From: Streptococcus sp. HMSC072G04
Lineage (GTDB): Bacteria; Bacillota; Bacilli; Lactobacillales; Streptococcaceae
Length of the DNA stretch: 64,000 nucleotides
Assembly (NCBI RefSeq): GCF_001813295.1
Contig: NZ_KV812002.1
Span: 49,285 to 113,284, forward strand
Direction of reading: 5' to 3'
The notes under the pieces were generated by a model. The model was given only the letters and a program-made list of their open reading frames with translations. It did not search any database and was not told the origin of the DNA. Within the stretch, counting starts at the first letter, position 1, and every line of letters begins with the position of its first letter. The translations under genes were made by a program, and so were the position numbers. This document shows, piece by piece, positions 53,561 through 63,192 of this stretch.

Positions 53561-54673
53561 ATGAAAAAACTAAAATGGTTTCTATTAGCCGGCCTCATTC
53601 CTCTCTTTCTACCGGTCCTCATAATCATTATCCTTATGGGGGCTGTCGGAGGTGGTGGAACGAATGGCTCACCCCAATCCCAAAATGGAGTGACTTATGC
53701 GGATCACTGGTCAGATGGAGATCCTTATACTCACAACCTACTGGTTCATCGCTTCGGTATTACAGCAGAGCAATTAGACGGCTTTTTAGATACGTTAGGA
53801 ATCTCCTATGATAAGAACCGAATTAATGGAAAAAAGCTCCTCGAATGGGAAGCTAAATCTAATCTTGATGTCCGTGGAATCGTTGCGATCGCACTGAATG
53901 AAAGTTCCCTTGGAACTGCTGGGGTAGCCACTAATCCTGGAGCCAATATGTTTGGTTTTGGGGCCTATGATTCCAATCCAGAATATGCCAATAACTTTAA
54001 TGATGAGGTTGCTGTTGTTGGACTAACCCAGCAAACCATCATTGGGAATAAAAACCAAACCTTTAAAATACAAGATGATAAAGCTAAAAAGCTTGCGAAT
54101 GGAACACTTAATCCAGCAACTGATGGTGGAGTCTATTTCACAGATACCACAGGATCAGGGAAAAGACGTGCCGAAACCATGCAAAAACTGGATGCCTTCA
54201 TTGATGAACATGGAGGAACACCAAAAGCTCCTGAACAAACTACAGGAAAAACTAGAGATGGTGGAGGAGTCACTTCAAATGATATACCAGCAGGTTACAG
54301 TCTGACAACAGCTATTGATACCACAGGATATATCACTAGTACTTATCCTTGGGGACAATGTACTTGGTATGTCTTCAACCGTGGAAAACAAGTCGGAGTC
54401 AACTTTGATCCATTTATGGGAAATGGTGGTCAATGGATGAATAAACCAGGATTCACAACAACTCATACACCGACTGAGCATTCTGCTCTATCATTTAGCC
54501 CTGGACAAGCTGGAGCCGATCCAATATACGGACATATTTCATTTGTGGAACAAGTTAAATCAGACGGCTCAATTCTCGTCTCAGAATGTAATGTTAAAGG
54601 ATTGGGGATTATTAGTTACCGCACGTTTGATGCAGAAACTGCCAAACAATTTACCTATGTAATAGGACATTAG
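53561..54673 (+). CDS. Bifunctional cell-wall hydrolase (VirB1/CwlT-like, Orf14 type)
   Basis: The 370-residue protein has an N-terminal membrane helix (LAGLIPLFLPVLIIII). A lysozyme/glucosaminidase-like domain follows (VAIALNESSLGTAGVATNP, catalytic Glu) and a C-terminal CHAP amidase/endopeptidase domain with Cys in WGQCTWYV and His in YGHISFVE. It opens peptidoglycan for the transfer channel. It is the last gene of the transfer module. Confidence 0.9.
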   Translation: MKKLKWFLLAGLIPLFLPVLIIIILMGAVGGGGTNGSPQSQNGVTYADHWSDGDPYTHNLLVHRFGITAEQLDGFLDTLGISYDKNRINGKKLLEWEAKSNLDVRGIVAIALNESSLGTAGVATNPGANMFGFGAYDSNPEYANNFNDEVAVVGLTQQTIIGNKNQTFKIQDDKAKKLANGTLNPATDGGVYFTDTTGSGKRRAETMQKLDAFIDEHGGTPKAPEQTTGKTRDGGGVTSNDIPAGYSLTTAIDTTGYITSTYPWGQCTWYVFNRGKQVGVNFDPFMGNGGQWMNKPGFTTTHTPTEHSALSFSPGQAGADPIYGHISFVEQVKSDGSILVSECNVKGLGIISYRTFDAETAKQFTYVIGH

Positions 54674-54689
54674 AAAGGAATAGATATAG

Positions 54690-54938
54690 ATGATTCAAGT
54701 TGTAGATAAAAATGATTTAATGGAATTGATTGGATATTCTGAAACACAAGCTAGTAAATTAATACGAAAAGCTAAGAGCCAGCTTGTACAAGAAGGATTT
54801 GAATGGTATAAGAACAAACGCATTGGACGTGTACCAATTATCACAGTTGAATCCATTCTTGGTTTTCAAATACAATTAAAAAATGATATAATTGAGGGGA
54901 ACCTTCAAAACGCTGTCATGACTGAAGGAGAAAAATAG
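54690..54938 (+). CDS. DUF3173/excisionase-like DNA-binding protein
   Basis: The 82-residue protein has a helix-turn-helix (MELIGYSETQASKLIRKAK) and GRVPIITVESILGF at the end, the DUF3173 pattern. It lies directly before the integrase gene (1-bp gap). It is probably the recombination directionality factor for excision. Confidence 0.8.
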   Translation: MIQVVDKNDLMELIGYSETQASKLIRKAKSQLVQEGFEWYKNKRIGRVPIITVESILGFQIQLKNDIIEGNLQNAVMTEGEK

Positions 54939-54939
54939 C

Positions 54940-56091
54940 ATGGCGGTAATTAAACAGGATGATGGACTGTGGCTAGTTGATATTAGTGATGGTAAAAGTT
55001 CCTTAACTGGCAAACGTACACGACATCGTAAATCTAATTTTTTAACAAAAAAAGAAGCAGAGGAATATGCGGCTTATTACCGTATCCATAAGTTAAATCA
55101 GATTCAGAATACAAAAAAACTTACCATTTCCTCTCTTTATGTAATGTTAAAAGAAGAAGATGAGCTTCGTGGAAATAAAAAAGGTACAGTAGATACCCAG
55201 AACTCATACTATACCCAATATGTATCGCGATTCTTTGAATACGCTGATATGTCTTCAGTTACCATTCAAGATGTAAAAAAATATCGAGATTGGCTAATTG
55301 AACAGCCAAGTGTAAAAGGTGGGACACTTACACCAATGCATATTAACCAACAAATGATTTTTGTTCATAAGTTGTTTGATATTGCTATTTCGAAAGGATA
55401 TAGACAGGATAATCCATGTGATGCCATTCGGAAACTTCCAGAAAAGCATAAAGAAATGTCTTATTATACTCCTGAACAATTCAAGGAGTTTGAATCTTAT
55501 TTTGAAGAAAGTGAGTATCCTTTTAAACTTCTGTATCGTGTACTTATGTTTACGGGAATTCGTATGGGGGAGGCACTTGCCTTAACTTGGAGAGATGTTT
55601 TTCTTGACGAGGGATATATTAAGATCCGTAAGTCAGCCTATTATCGCAATGGGAAAATACATATTGGATCTGTAAAGACGACTCAATCAAATAGAGAAAT
55701 CTATATCCATAAAGCTTTTGTGGATGAGTTGAAAACCTGGAAGTCAGTACAAAGTCAGAGACTGTCTAAGCTAACTGATTCAACAGATGATTTGCAGATT
55801 TTCCAATTTTCAGGGGAGCCTATGACTGCTCCGAATGTCTCTAACTTTAGAGCAGCATTCAAGAAACGATTGCCAGAAGACTTCAAATTGATTCGAAACC
55901 ATGATTTTAGGCATTCACATGTAGCCTTTTTGATAAATCAGGGATTGAGGAGAGGAGAAGGAAAGGATTATATCTTTTTCACTCTGATGAAACGACTAGG
56001 ACATAGTTCTATCAATACAACAATAAATATCTACTCACATTTGTTCCCATCACAACAAAAAGAAGTCGCTAACGCATTTGACGATTTTTAA
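54940..56091 (+). CDS. int: Tyrosine integrase of the ICE
   Basis: The 383-residue recombinase has an N-terminal arm-binding domain (residues 1-60), a SAM-like core-binding domain and a catalytic domain. The active site is Arg in FTGIRMGEALAL, HDFRHSH, LGHSSINT and Tyr in INIYSHLF. It should recombine attL and attR at ebfC. The gene ends 78 bp before attR and points toward ebfC, so read-through could feed ebfC. Confidence 0.93.
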   Translation: MAVIKQDDGLWLVDISDGKSSLTGKRTRHRKSNFLTKKEAEEYAAYYRIHKLNQIQNTKKLTISSLYVMLKEEDELRGNKKGTVDTQNSYYTQYVSRFFEYADMSSVTIQDVKKYRDWLIEQPSVKGGTLTPMHINQQMIFVHKLFDIAISKGYRQDNPCDAIRKLPEKHKEMSYYTPEQFKEFESYFEESEYPFKLLYRVLMFTGIRMGEALALTWRDVFLDEGYIKIRKSAYYRNGKIHIGSVKTTQSNREIYIHKAFVDELKTWKSVQSQRLSKLTDSTDDLQIFQFSGEPMTAPNVSNFRAAFKKRLPEDFKLIRNHDFRHSHVAFLINQGLRRGEGKDYIFFTLMKRLGHSSINTTINIYSHLFPSQQKEVANAFDDF

Positions 56092-56096
56092 AAAAA

Positions 56097-56114
56097 TGGG
56101 CAGAAGTGGGCAGT
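56097..56114 (+). repeat. Candidate integrase arm-type sites, right end
   Basis: TGGGCAGA (56097-56104) and TGGGCAGT (56107-56114) follow the int stop codon and resemble the TGGACAGT pair at the left end. A GGGT/ACCC hairpin lies at about 56130-56141. Confidence 0.5.
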
Positions 56115-56168
56115 AAAAATTAAGCAACAGGGTCTAAACCCTTGATACGAAAGGAATCTAGAAAATCT

Positions 56169-56184
56169 TATGATGAATATGCAA
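56169..56184 (+). other. attR
   Basis: An identical copy of attL. The ebfC start codon (56170) lies inside it, so the coding sequence is kept. The upstream ribosome binding site (GAAAGGAAT) belongs to the ICE. Confidence 0.85.
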
Positions 56185-56469
56185 AATATGATGAAGCAAG
56201 CTCAAAAATTGCAAAAGCAAATGGAGCAAAGCCAAGCGGAATTAGCCGCAACTCAATTTGTAGGGAAATCTGCTCAAGACTTGGTTGTTGCAACTCTTAC
56301 AGGTGATAAGAAGGTTGTTTCCATCGATTTCAATGCCGCAGTGGTCGACCCAGAAGATATGGAAACTCTTTCGGATATGACGGTGCAAGCCATCAATGCT
56401 GCCATTGAAGAAATTGATGCTGCAACCAAGAAAAAACTCGGTGCTTTCGCAGGGAAATTGCCATTTTAA
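56170..56469 (+). CDS. ebfC: YbaB/EbfC family nucleoid-associated protein
   Basis: The 99-residue protein ([20 protein letters not shown]) has the family's helical start and [12 protein letters not shown] segment. It is a dimeric DNA-binding protein linked to nucleoid structure and recombination. The first codons are the ICE attachment site. The native promoter is 46 kb away at attL, so expression now depends on the ICE end, probably by int read-through. The coding sequence is intact. Confidence 0.93.
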   Translation: MMNMQNMMKQAQKLQKQMEQSQAELAATQFVGKSAQDLVVATLTGDKKVVSIDFNAAVVDPEDMETLSDMTVQAINAAIEEIDAATKKKLGAFAGKLPF

Positions 56470-56494
56470 GCTAAGGAAGTTTTCATTAACTCAA

Positions 56495-56524
56495 AAGAGG
56501 CTGGGACAAAAGTCCTAGCCTCTT
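56495..56524 (+). terminator. ebfC terminator
   Basis: A 13-bp stem with one mismatch (56495-56507 with 56512-56524) and AAAA loop. The downstream stretch up to 56619 shows no gene. Confidence 0.7.
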
Positions 56525-56619
56525 AATTGTTTTTGGATTGTCGAGCAAGACGCAGTGGTTGAGTGGGCTCTACTACGCTGATTTCATCAGTTTTTACAGC
56601 CCTACTCAACTGTTCGGAG

Positions 56620-56675
56620 GTGGGACGACGAAATCGAATTCTAACGAATTACCGATTTCTGTCCCACTCTCTCTT
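56620..56675. repeat. Dispersed intergenic repeat, copy 2
   Basis: GTGGGAC...GTCCCAC arms enclose a second inverted pair (GAAATCG / CGATTTC). Bases 56630-56675 match the start of the window. It is probably the minus-strand terminator for the exonuclease gene and a repeated family in this genome. Confidence 0.7.
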
Positions 56676-56676
56676 T

Positions 56677-57270
56677 TTATTCATCAAAAAATCCGGATAA
56701 GTCCAAGCCTCCAAAGGGGTTGATGGAGAAGTTCTCTTGCTCTTCAAGGAGGGTACGGCCTTGATCAAATTCGAGGAATTGTTCGTAGACAAGGGCTGTC
56801 ATGCGGGCATCCTCTAAGCTATCGTGTGATTTTCCTGCGACTCCCAAAAATTCTGCAACGGTGTGGAGTTGGAGATTTTTAATGCCGTGGAGGTCAGATG
56901 GACGACGTTCGAAGGCTTCGTCAAAGACATCGACGGCGTACTGGTCTTCTAGATCCAGCCCATTTTCAAGCAGGATGGGAAGGTCGCTCTTTTTGGCATT
57001 GTATCCGATCAAGGGCCGGTCTCCTACAAAGGCCTTGAATTCGCTGAGGACCTGTTCGAGTTGTGGGGCATTTTGGATCTTGTCCTGGGTAATGCCAGTC
57101 AGGCCGTTAATAAAGCTTTTTAGGGGCTTATCGGTGTAAACGTAGGAGTCGTAGTGATTGACTTCTTTACCGTTCGTAAAACGTACGGCAGACACCTGGA
57201 TGATCTGATAGGCGCCTTCGTATTGGTTAAATTCGAGGTCAAAGGCGATATAATCTTCTAATGCTTTCAT
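56677..57270 (-). CDS. DnaQ-like DEDDh 3'-5' exonuclease
   Basis: The 197-residue protein has Exo I (AFDLEFNQYE: Asp, Glu), Exo II (IGYNAKKSDLP) and Exo III (SHDSLEDARMT: His, Asp) motifs. It is a free-standing DNA polymerase III epsilon-like exonuclease, probably in repair. Single gene with its own start site GGAGATTTCCC-like upstream. The substrate is unknown. Confidence 0.88.
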   Translation of the reverse strand: MKALEDYIAFDLEFNQYEGAYQIIQVSAVRFTNGKEVNHYDSYVYTDKPLKSFINGLTGITQDKIQNAPQLEQVLSEFKAFVGDRPLIGYNAKKSDLPILLENGLDLEDQYAVDVFDEAFERRPSDLHGIKNLQLHTVAEFLGVAGKSHDSLEDARMTALVYEQFLEFDQGRTLLEEQENFSINPFGGLDLSGFFDE

Positions 57271-57323
57271 GGGAAATCTCCTGTGGTAGAAAAGAAAAGG
57301 GACTGGTAGGATCCAGCCCCGGA

Positions 57324-57818
57324 TTATCGACGGAAAACGCGTGCCCAGAAACCTTTGCTTTCTTGCTCTTGAACTTTTTCGTTGGCTTGTTCGAGTTCAA
57401 GTTTCAAGGTATCGCGGTCGTTCATTGCTTGTAAAGTCAATTGTTGTTGTTGGTCCAATTGCTTGTCTTTTTCAGCAATTTGAACGTCTTTCACGCGCAA
57501 CTGTTCATCTTTCTTAGCGAGTTGCTCGTCTTTGGCTTTGAGTTGCTCGTAGAGACGGACGATTTCAGCATTTTTTTCATCTACCAAAATTTCCATCAAT
57601 TCGCGTTGCTTCACATCATCGCTGACTGGCTCATCTTCAAAAATAGTTTTTTTGTAGATTTCTTCGAGCTTGATCAAGCCACTACGGGTTACAACGGTAA
57701 CCCCTTTTTCGTTTTTTTGGGTATCTTCTGGAGCCAGCGCCTTGACACGGTTATTGACCGCCTGGCGGCTGACTCCTAAAATTTCAGCAATTTCGCTGAC
57801 AGTTTTTTCAATCGCCAT
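57324..57818 (-). CDS. rocS: Chromosome segregation regulator RocS
   Basis: The 164-residue protein has an N-terminal helix-turn-helix (VSEIAEILGVSRQAVNNRVKAL), a long coiled coil (about residues 85-150) and a C-terminal amphipathic end KGFWARVFRR for membrane contact. This is the layout of pneumococcal RocS, which links chromosome segregation to capsule and division. Length fits. Confidence 0.85.
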   Translation of the reverse strand: MAIEKTVSEIAEILGVSRQAVNNRVKALAPEDTQKNEKGVTVVTRSGLIKLEEIYKKTIFEDEPVSDDVKQRELMEILVDEKNAEIVRLYEQLKAKDEQLAKKDEQLRVKDVQIAEKDKQLDQQQQLTLQAMNDRDTLKLELEQANEKVQEQESKGFWARVFRR

Positions 57819-57922
57819 AACTTCCTCTAATATCTTTTTCTATGAAATACTCTATTAGATAGTAACATAAGTAGGCTAAGCTGTCAAATGAAGCAAAGAA
57901 AGGCTAAGCCTTGATACCACGA

Positions 57923-60211
57923 TTAGTGGGCCTCTGTCATTTCAGGAAGATGGAGGCTTGATTGTGCTAAGTCAATGGTGAGTTGGTAATCGGTTTGATC
58001 ACGCACAGTGATTTCAAAGTCCGTCGTGTAAAGGACCAAGCGAAGAGTTGCCCCTTTTTCGAGCTTGTAGATGGTTGGTTGGAGATCAAAGTCAAATTCC
58101 ATCCACTCGCCTGGTGTTACGGCTTCAACCTCTAAGAGGTCATGCCGGTTTTGGAGGTTGAGATAACCTTTCGAAATCACTCGCTGGCCCGCTTCCTTGA
58201 ATGGCAACTCGGTCAAGTTATCTAGCATATGGTAGCGACCGTTATCCAGCGTACGGACCGATAAGACTGCAGGATAGGGTTGGAGGTATTTCTTGCTTCC
58301 AAGCTCTAAGAGTTGGGCTGATAGAAGGCCTTTATTGGTGCTTGATTGGACCCGTAGGTGAAGGCGAGCTTTCCCATTGAGGTGCAGGTCTTCTTCGATT
58401 GGAAGATCAATCGTCACCTGTTGCGCCTTGTCTTGGTAGAGATCGCTTAAGAAGGTCGGATAAGCCTTTCCATAGCGCTCGTAATCTTCTGTCGCATAGC
58501 GGTTTTGGATGACTTTTTCACCGTCTCCCAGCGAGAAGGTCCGCTGACTTGTTTGGTTGCCAAAATCATCCAAGGAAGTCCAACTTTGTTCCCCTGTATT
58601 GTCCTGCCAGATGACAGTTGGTAACTCATAGCTTGAAGCATAGCCCAGCAATTTTTTAGAGAGAAGGGCGTTCATACTCTCACGGAAGTCAATAGACTGC
58701 CAGTTGTTGAGATAGACATGGGCACCATTGTGATAGAAGAGGTGTTTCTTGATGCTTGCTGGAAGGGCCTGGAACATGTTAAAGACGTGAAGCGGTTTGA
58801 CGTTCCAGTCTTGGGAACCATGAGTGAAGACCACCTCTGCCTTGACCCGATTTGCATTTAAGAGATAATTGCGATCGTGCCAGAATTGATTGTAGTCTCC
58901 AGAAGCTCGGTCCAACTCTTTTTTGACGCGATCAAGATCGGCTTGGTGGGCTGCATTGTGGTGTAAATAATCCCCACCTAAAAGGTTGCGTGAATAGGTC
59001 AATTCGGCGAGGGAATCAAAATCTTCACCTGGATAGCCCCCAGGACTTGTCACGAGGCCGTTTTCGCGGTAGTAGTTGTACCAAGAAGAGATCCCAGCCT
59101 CAGCAATGATGACTTCTAGGCCGTCCACACCCGTGGTCGCAAGGCCGTTAGACATGGTTCCAAGGTAAGAGATCCCGGTGGTTGCGACCTTTCCATTAGA
59201 CCAATCAGCTTTGACTTGACGTTTGCGTGTATGATCTGTAAAGGCCCGGCAACGGCCATTGAGCCAATCGATGACATTCTTGTAGGCTTCGATTTGTTGG
59301 TAATTTCCATTAGTCATCAGCCCTTGTGAATCTTTTGTCCCCACTCCAGAGACGTAAAGATTGGCGTAGCCACGTGGAAGCAGGTAGTCATTGAGGGTAT
59401 AGCTGGAATTGATATGAGTGAGGGTTTCTTCAGCTTCATCGACTAGTTCAGCTTGACCGACAGGTTCGACTACTGTTAATTGAGGTTCTTCTAGTTGAAT
59501 GGTATGAGGTTCTTTGACCTCCAGGTCTACATTCATATTGTAGAGGGCCTTGTCGCTAGCCTTGTCGTTAGTCCCTTGGTGATAAGGACTTGCGGTCATT
59601 ACAGCTGGAATCTTGCCTTCATAACGAGGACGGATGATGCTGACCTTGACCAAGTCTGGCAGGCCATCTTGGTCGGTATCGACCCGACTTTCGACATAAA
59701 CGACCTCACGGATAGCATCCTGGCTTGTAAAGGTCGCGAGGCTCTTACCATTAAAATAGTGATACTGGTTGGTCTCAGGAATCAAACCATCGCTGACCAA
59801 CTGATCGATCAAGGTATTGCCTCGTTTGGTGCGGGTGTTCAGGAGTTGGTAGAGATTTTCTAGGAGAGAGCCATATGTGATGGGAAAAGCTGTCTCCTTG
59901 CGAAAGGCTTCACTATCATCAAAGTCCACAAAAAAGCTAAAGCCTAGTAATTGAAAGGCAACTGTATAAAAAACATCTGCTGTTAAGGGTTTTTCAGAGT
60001 TGAAAAAGGCCAGCAAATCGGTTTCTTTATCTGCCACAAGAGTCGATAAGGCATAGTCTGTGTCTTTATATTGGAAAGAAACTTGGCGGACAAAGGCTTC
60101 CAACATTTTTTTCGGATCGCTCTCTTCTTGGAAGCTAAAGCCCAAAAGAGCCAACTCTTCCTTTATCGTGTCATTGGCTGTAGGAATATAGCTAAATTGA
60201 TTAAATTTCAT
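57923..60211 (-). CDS. pepX: Xaa-Pro dipeptidyl-peptidase PepX
   Basis: The 762-residue S15 serine peptidase releases X-Pro dipeptides from peptide N-termini. The catalytic Ser is in [11 protein letters not shown]; the catalytic Asp and His lie in the [10 protein letters not shown] and NGAHVYL segments. The start [11 protein letters not shown] at 60211 follows AGGAG and matches the family; the longer frame to 60301 has no such site. It is cytoplasmic, used in growth on peptides. Confidence 0.94.
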   Translation of the reverse strand: MKFNQFSYIPTANDTIKEELALLGFSFQEESDPKKMLEAFVRQVSFQYKDTDYALSTLVADKETDLLAFFNSEKPLTADVFYTVAFQLLGFSFFVDFDDSEAFRKETAFPITYGSLLENLYQLLNTRTKRGNTLIDQLVSDGLIPETNQYHYFNGKSLATFTSQDAIREVVYVESRVDTDQDGLPDLVKVSIIRPRYEGKIPAVMTASPYHQGTNDKASDKALYNMNVDLEVKEPHTIQLEEPQLTVVEPVGQAELVDEAEETLTHINSSYTLNDYLLPRGYANLYVSGVGTKDSQGLMTNGNYQQIEAYKNVIDWLNGRCRAFTDHTRKRQVKADWSNGKVATTGISYLGTMSNGLATTGVDGLEVIIAEAGISSWYNYYRENGLVTSPGGYPGEDFDSLAELTYSRNLLGGDYLHHNAAHQADLDRVKKELDRASGDYNQFWHDRNYLLNANRVKAEVVFTHGSQDWNVKPLHVFNMFQALPASIKKHLFYHNGAHVYLNNWQSIDFRESMNALLSKKLLGYASSYELPTVIWQDNTGEQSWTSLDDFGNQTSQRTFSLGDGEKVIQNRYATEDYERYGKAYPTFLSDLYQDKAQQVTIDLPIEEDLHLNGKARLHLRVQSSTNKGLLSAQLLELGSKKYLQPYPAVLSVRTLDNGRYHMLDNLTELPFKEAGQRVISKGYLNLQNRHDLLEVEAVTPGEWMEFDFDLQPTIYKLEKGATLRLVLYTTDFEITVRDQTDYQLTIDLAQSSLHLPEMTEAH

Positions 60212-60372
60212 GGTGGATTCTCCTATCTTGTTCGCATCTCGAATTGAGTGAGCAGTCGCATCAGCGCTGTCATCGTTCCAATTTCTATTATACTGAATCA
60301 AAAAGGGATTGTCTAAAGAAAATAGGGAAAGCGCTTGTCGATAGAGTTTTTCATAAATCTGCGCAAAATTTC

Positions 60373-60401
60373 TTGTAAAAAGCCAGAAAATCTTTTACAA
60401 T
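60373..60401 (+). promoter_or_regulatory. cppA promoter
   Basis: TTGTAA (60373-60378) and TACAAT (60396-60401) have a 17-bp spacer, 22 bp before the ATG. It is divergent from pepX. Confidence 0.6.
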
Positions 60402-60422
60402 AAAAAGTGCTTGGAGGAAGTT

Positions 60423-61190
60423 ATGACAGCAAATCAGATCGTAAGAGTGATCCCAGTCTTGAAAGTGAATAACCGAAATGTCAATCAACGCTTTTATGAA
60501 GAGACATTGGGAATGAAAGTATTAGTGGAAGAAGGAGCTCTCCTATCTTTAGGAGATGCCTCAAAAGTAGAAAAAATCGTCTTAGAAGAGTCACCGAGTA
60601 TGCGTTCGCGTAAGGTCGAAGGTCCAAAGAAATTGGGTCGCATCGTGGTGAAAGTGGCACAAGCTCAAGAAATTGATTATTTGTTGGCCCGCCAGCCAGA
60701 AACAAGCGCCCTTTTCCAAGGAGCTAATGGTCGCGCCTTTGAAGTTGTGTCTCCTCAAGGAGATACCATTTTTGTGCATGCTGAAGAAAATCTTGAAAGC
60801 CTAGAACCTTTGGAGAAAGCGCCTCTTGTTGACGTGCCAGAAGATTTCAAAGGTTTGACCAGCTTTGATGTGGATTTTCTTGAGGTTAATGTGGCCGATT
60901 TTGCTGAGGCTGAGAAGTTCTATAGCAACTTGCCAGCTTTGGCCCACTTTATCCATTTGCAGGAAGCCCAAGGAGAAGATCTCCAAGTGGAGAACAAGGT
61001 TACTTGGGATTTGAGCATGATCAAGGTCGAATTGGCATCTTTTGATGTGGAAGACTTGAAAGAACGCTTGGGAGAAGCTGTCGATTTTGTGCACCGTAAG
61101 GGAACTTTCTTGATTGCCAAGGATCCAAGTCAGATCGAACTCTGGTTTGAAGCCAATCAAGATCAGGTCCATATTTCTTATGAAGAATAA
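60423..61190 (+). CDS. cppA: CppA family VOC-fold protein
   Basis: The 255-residue protein has two VOC (glyoxalase-like) modules: IVRVIPVLKVNNRNVNQRFY at the start and VDFLEVNVADFAEAEKFY in the middle. It matches streptococcal CppA, named for C3 degradation though the sequence looks like a VOC metalloenzyme or binding protein. ATG 60423 follows GGAGGAAG. It is close to the next gene (10 bp), probably co-transcribed. Confidence 0.87.
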   Translation: MTANQIVRVIPVLKVNNRNVNQRFYEETLGMKVLVEEGALLSLGDASKVEKIVLEESPSMRSRKVEGPKKLGRIVVKVAQAQEIDYLLARQPETSALFQGANGRAFEVVSPQGDTIFVHAEENLESLEPLEKAPLVDVPEDFKGLTSFDVDFLEVNVADFAEAEKFYSNLPALAHFIHLQEAQGEDLQVENKVTWDLSMIKVELASFDVEDLKERLGEAVDFVHRKGTFLIAKDPSQIELWFEANQDQVHISYEE

Positions 61191-61200
61191 GAATGGAGTG

Positions 61201-62142
61201 ATGAGCGTGAAGGCAATCATCGAAAAAATTACCGAACAAATCCAAGAAGGCATCTATCCAGGTGCCTCTCTTGCGCTTTACCGCAAGGGTCAGTGGAGTG
61301 AGCACTATCTGGGACTAGCGGATCCTGAAAAAGGAGAGCCAGTAGTGGCTGACCTGGTCTATGATTTGGCTAGTGTCAGTAAGGTCGTCGGAGTTGCTAC
61401 CATCTGTGCCTTTTTGTATGCGAAAGGGGAGCTTGCGCTTGATCGCCCCTTTAAAGAGCTTTACCCGCGTTTTGCTCATGAGAAGACGACTATCCGGGAA
61501 CTCTTGACCCATACTTCTGGGCTCGATCCTTTTATCCCCAACCGGGATCATTTGGATGCGAGACAGTTGAAAACAGCCCTTGAAAATTTGCAGTTAAAAG
61601 AAGACAAGAGTTTTCATTACACTGACGTCAATTTTCTTCTGTTGGGCTTTTGGTTAGAAGACAGGTTTCACCAGCCCTTGGATCGTTTATTTGAAGAGCT
61701 GATTTTTACGCCTTGGAAGATGATGGAAACACGGTTTGGACCGGTCGAAAGGGCGGTGCCAACGGTCCGTGGCATTGCTTCTGGAAGTGTTCATGATCCC
61801 AAAGCGAGAGTTCTGGGTCGTCATGCGGGAAGTGCTGGACTTTTTTCAACGGTTCCAGATCTAGAGTGCTTCTTAGAGCATTATCTGAAGGATGATTTTG
61901 CGCGTGACTTGTCTCAGAATTTTGCGCGTGAAGAGGGCAAGACTCGCGCTCTGGGATGGAATCTAGAGGGGGACTGGTTGGATCATACGGGCTATACAGG
62001 AACCTTCATCATGTACAATCGAAAGAGGCAGGAAGCTGTGATCTTTTTGTCCAACCGGACCTATGAGAAGGACGAACGGGCCAAATGGATCCTCGACCGC
62101 AACTCCTTGATGGACTTGATCAAACAAGAATTTGAAAAATAG
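61201..62142 (+). CDS. Serine hydrolase (class C beta-lactamase-like)
   Basis: The 313-residue protein has the penicillin-binding-type motifs SVSK (LASVSKVVG) with the nucleophile Ser, YTDVN and HTG near the C-terminus (DHTGYTG). No signal peptide, so it is cytoplasmic. ATG 61201 is chosen for the TGGAGTG site; longer frames overlap cppA. It is an esterase or peptidase of unknown substrate. Confidence 0.85.
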   Translation: MSVKAIIEKITEQIQEGIYPGASLALYRKGQWSEHYLGLADPEKGEPVVADLVYDLASVSKVVGVATICAFLYAKGELALDRPFKELYPRFAHEKTTIRELLTHTSGLDPFIPNRDHLDARQLKTALENLQLKEDKSFHYTDVNFLLLGFWLEDRFHQPLDRLFEELIFTPWKMMETRFGPVERAVPTVRGIASGSVHDPKARVLGRHAGSAGLFSTVPDLECFLEHYLKDDFARDLSQNFAREEGKTRALGWNLEGDWLDHTGYTGTFIMYNRKRQEAVIFLSNRTYEKDERAKWILDRNSLMDLIKQEFEK

Positions 62143-62148
62143 AAATGG

Positions 62149-62175
62149 AAGGCTAGGATGATGGATCCTGGCCTT
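62149..62175 (+). terminator. Terminator of cppA-hydrolase operon
   Basis: AAGGCTAGGAT pairs with ATCCTGGCCTT (10 of 11), followed by TTTT. Confidence 0.65.
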
Positions 62176-62307
62176 TTAAGGTCTATCCGTGAGAAAGAAA
62201 CTGGTAGGAGATTCATTTTTGAACTCCGTCTTAGGTTGGATTTCCTTCAAAAGCATCGCTTTTTTGTCTGATTTATATTAAAATAGTAATGACCTTAATA
62301 GAGCGAG

Positions 62308-63192
62308 ATGAATATGAACAAAGAGATAGGCGTCGGAAGGGCGCATAGTAAAATTATCTTAATTGGAGAGCATGCGGTGGTCTATGGTTATCCGGCTATT
62401 GCGCTGCCACTCCATCATATCGAAGTGATCTGCCAGATCGTCCCGGCAGATAGTCCATGGATTTTGTTTGAAGATGACACCTTGTCCATGGCAGTTTTTG
62501 CGTCTCTTGAGCACCTCGGGATTAAAGAGGCCCGGATTCGCTGTCGCATTCAGTCCATGGTACCGGAAAAACGGGGGATGGGATCGTCTGCGGCGGTGAG
62601 TATCGCAGCTATTCGTGCCGTTTTTGACTATTATCAAGAGAAGCTGGATGATGAGACCTTAGAAATCCTGGTCAACCGAGCAGAAACCATTGCCCATATG
62701 AATCCAAGTGGGCTCGATGCCAAGACTTGTTTGAGTGATCAAGCCATTAAATTCATCCGGAATGTCGGCTTTTACCCGCTGGAGCTGGGTATAAAAGCGA
62801 GCTTGGTGATTGCGGATACGGGAATTCACGGCAATACACGTGAGGCGATTCAAAAGGTGGAAGCCAAAGGGCAGGAAGTTTTATCCCATTTCCATGAGAT
62901 TGGTCAGTTGACCCAGCAGGTAGAAGAGGCTCTGAAAATGAATGATCTAACGAACCTAGGACAGGCTCTGACTACTTGCCATGAGCACTTGAGAGCCGTG
63001 GGTGTCAGTTGTGAAAAAGCAGACCACCTGGTCGCCGTTGCCCTTGAAAAAGGGGCCTTAGGCGCTAAAATGAGCGGAGGTGGTCTTGGAGGCTGTGTGA
63101 TTGCCCTCGTCAAGGATTCTCGTGAAGCAGCAACCATTGCCCATGCATTAGAAAAAGAAGGAGCGCACCATACATGGATCGAAAACCTGTAA
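62308..63192 (+). CDS. mvk: Mevalonate kinase
   Basis: The 294-residue GHMP kinase has GRAHSKIILIGEHAVVYG at the start, ATP loop PEKRGMGSSAAVSIA and C-terminal KMSGGGLGGCVIAL. It phosphorylates mevalonate in isoprenoid synthesis. It is the first gene of the mevalonate operon and overlaps mvaD by 19 bp. Confidence 0.95.
   Translation: MNMNKEIGVGRAHSKIILIGEHAVVYGYPAIALPLHHIEVICQIVPADSPWILFEDDTLSMAVFASLEHLGIKEARIRCRIQSMVPEKRGMGSSAAVSIAAIRAVFDYYQEKLDDETLEILVNRAETIAHMNPSGLDAKTCLSDQAIKFIRNVGFYPLELGIKASLVIADTGIHGNTREAIQKVEAKGQEVLSHFHEIGQLTQQVEEALKMNDLTNLGQALTTCHEHLRAVGVSCEKADHLVAVALEKGALGAKMSGGGLGGCVIALVKDSREAATIAHALEKEGAHHTWIENL

Larger units (their letters stand above)
10121..56184. mobile_element. 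Integrative conjugative element of the Tn916/ICESt3 superfamily inserted in the 5' end of ebfC
   Basis: The 46-kb element is bounded by a 16-bp direct repeat (10121-10136 and 56169-56184). From left to right it carries cargo (TA, RiPP, TIR/caspase, bacteriocins, lanthipeptide), a divergent regulation module, a conjugation module and an excision/integration module. The integrase gene stops 78 bp before attR. Cargo is markedly AT-rich compared with the flanks. All core transfer genes look intact, so transfer is plausible. ebfC has, from memory, been listed among integration targets of streptococcal ICEs. Confidence 0.9.

Noticed and set aside
60212-60301. Longer start for PepX
   Set aside because: No ribosome binding site; [10 protein letters not shown] at 60211 is the normal family start.
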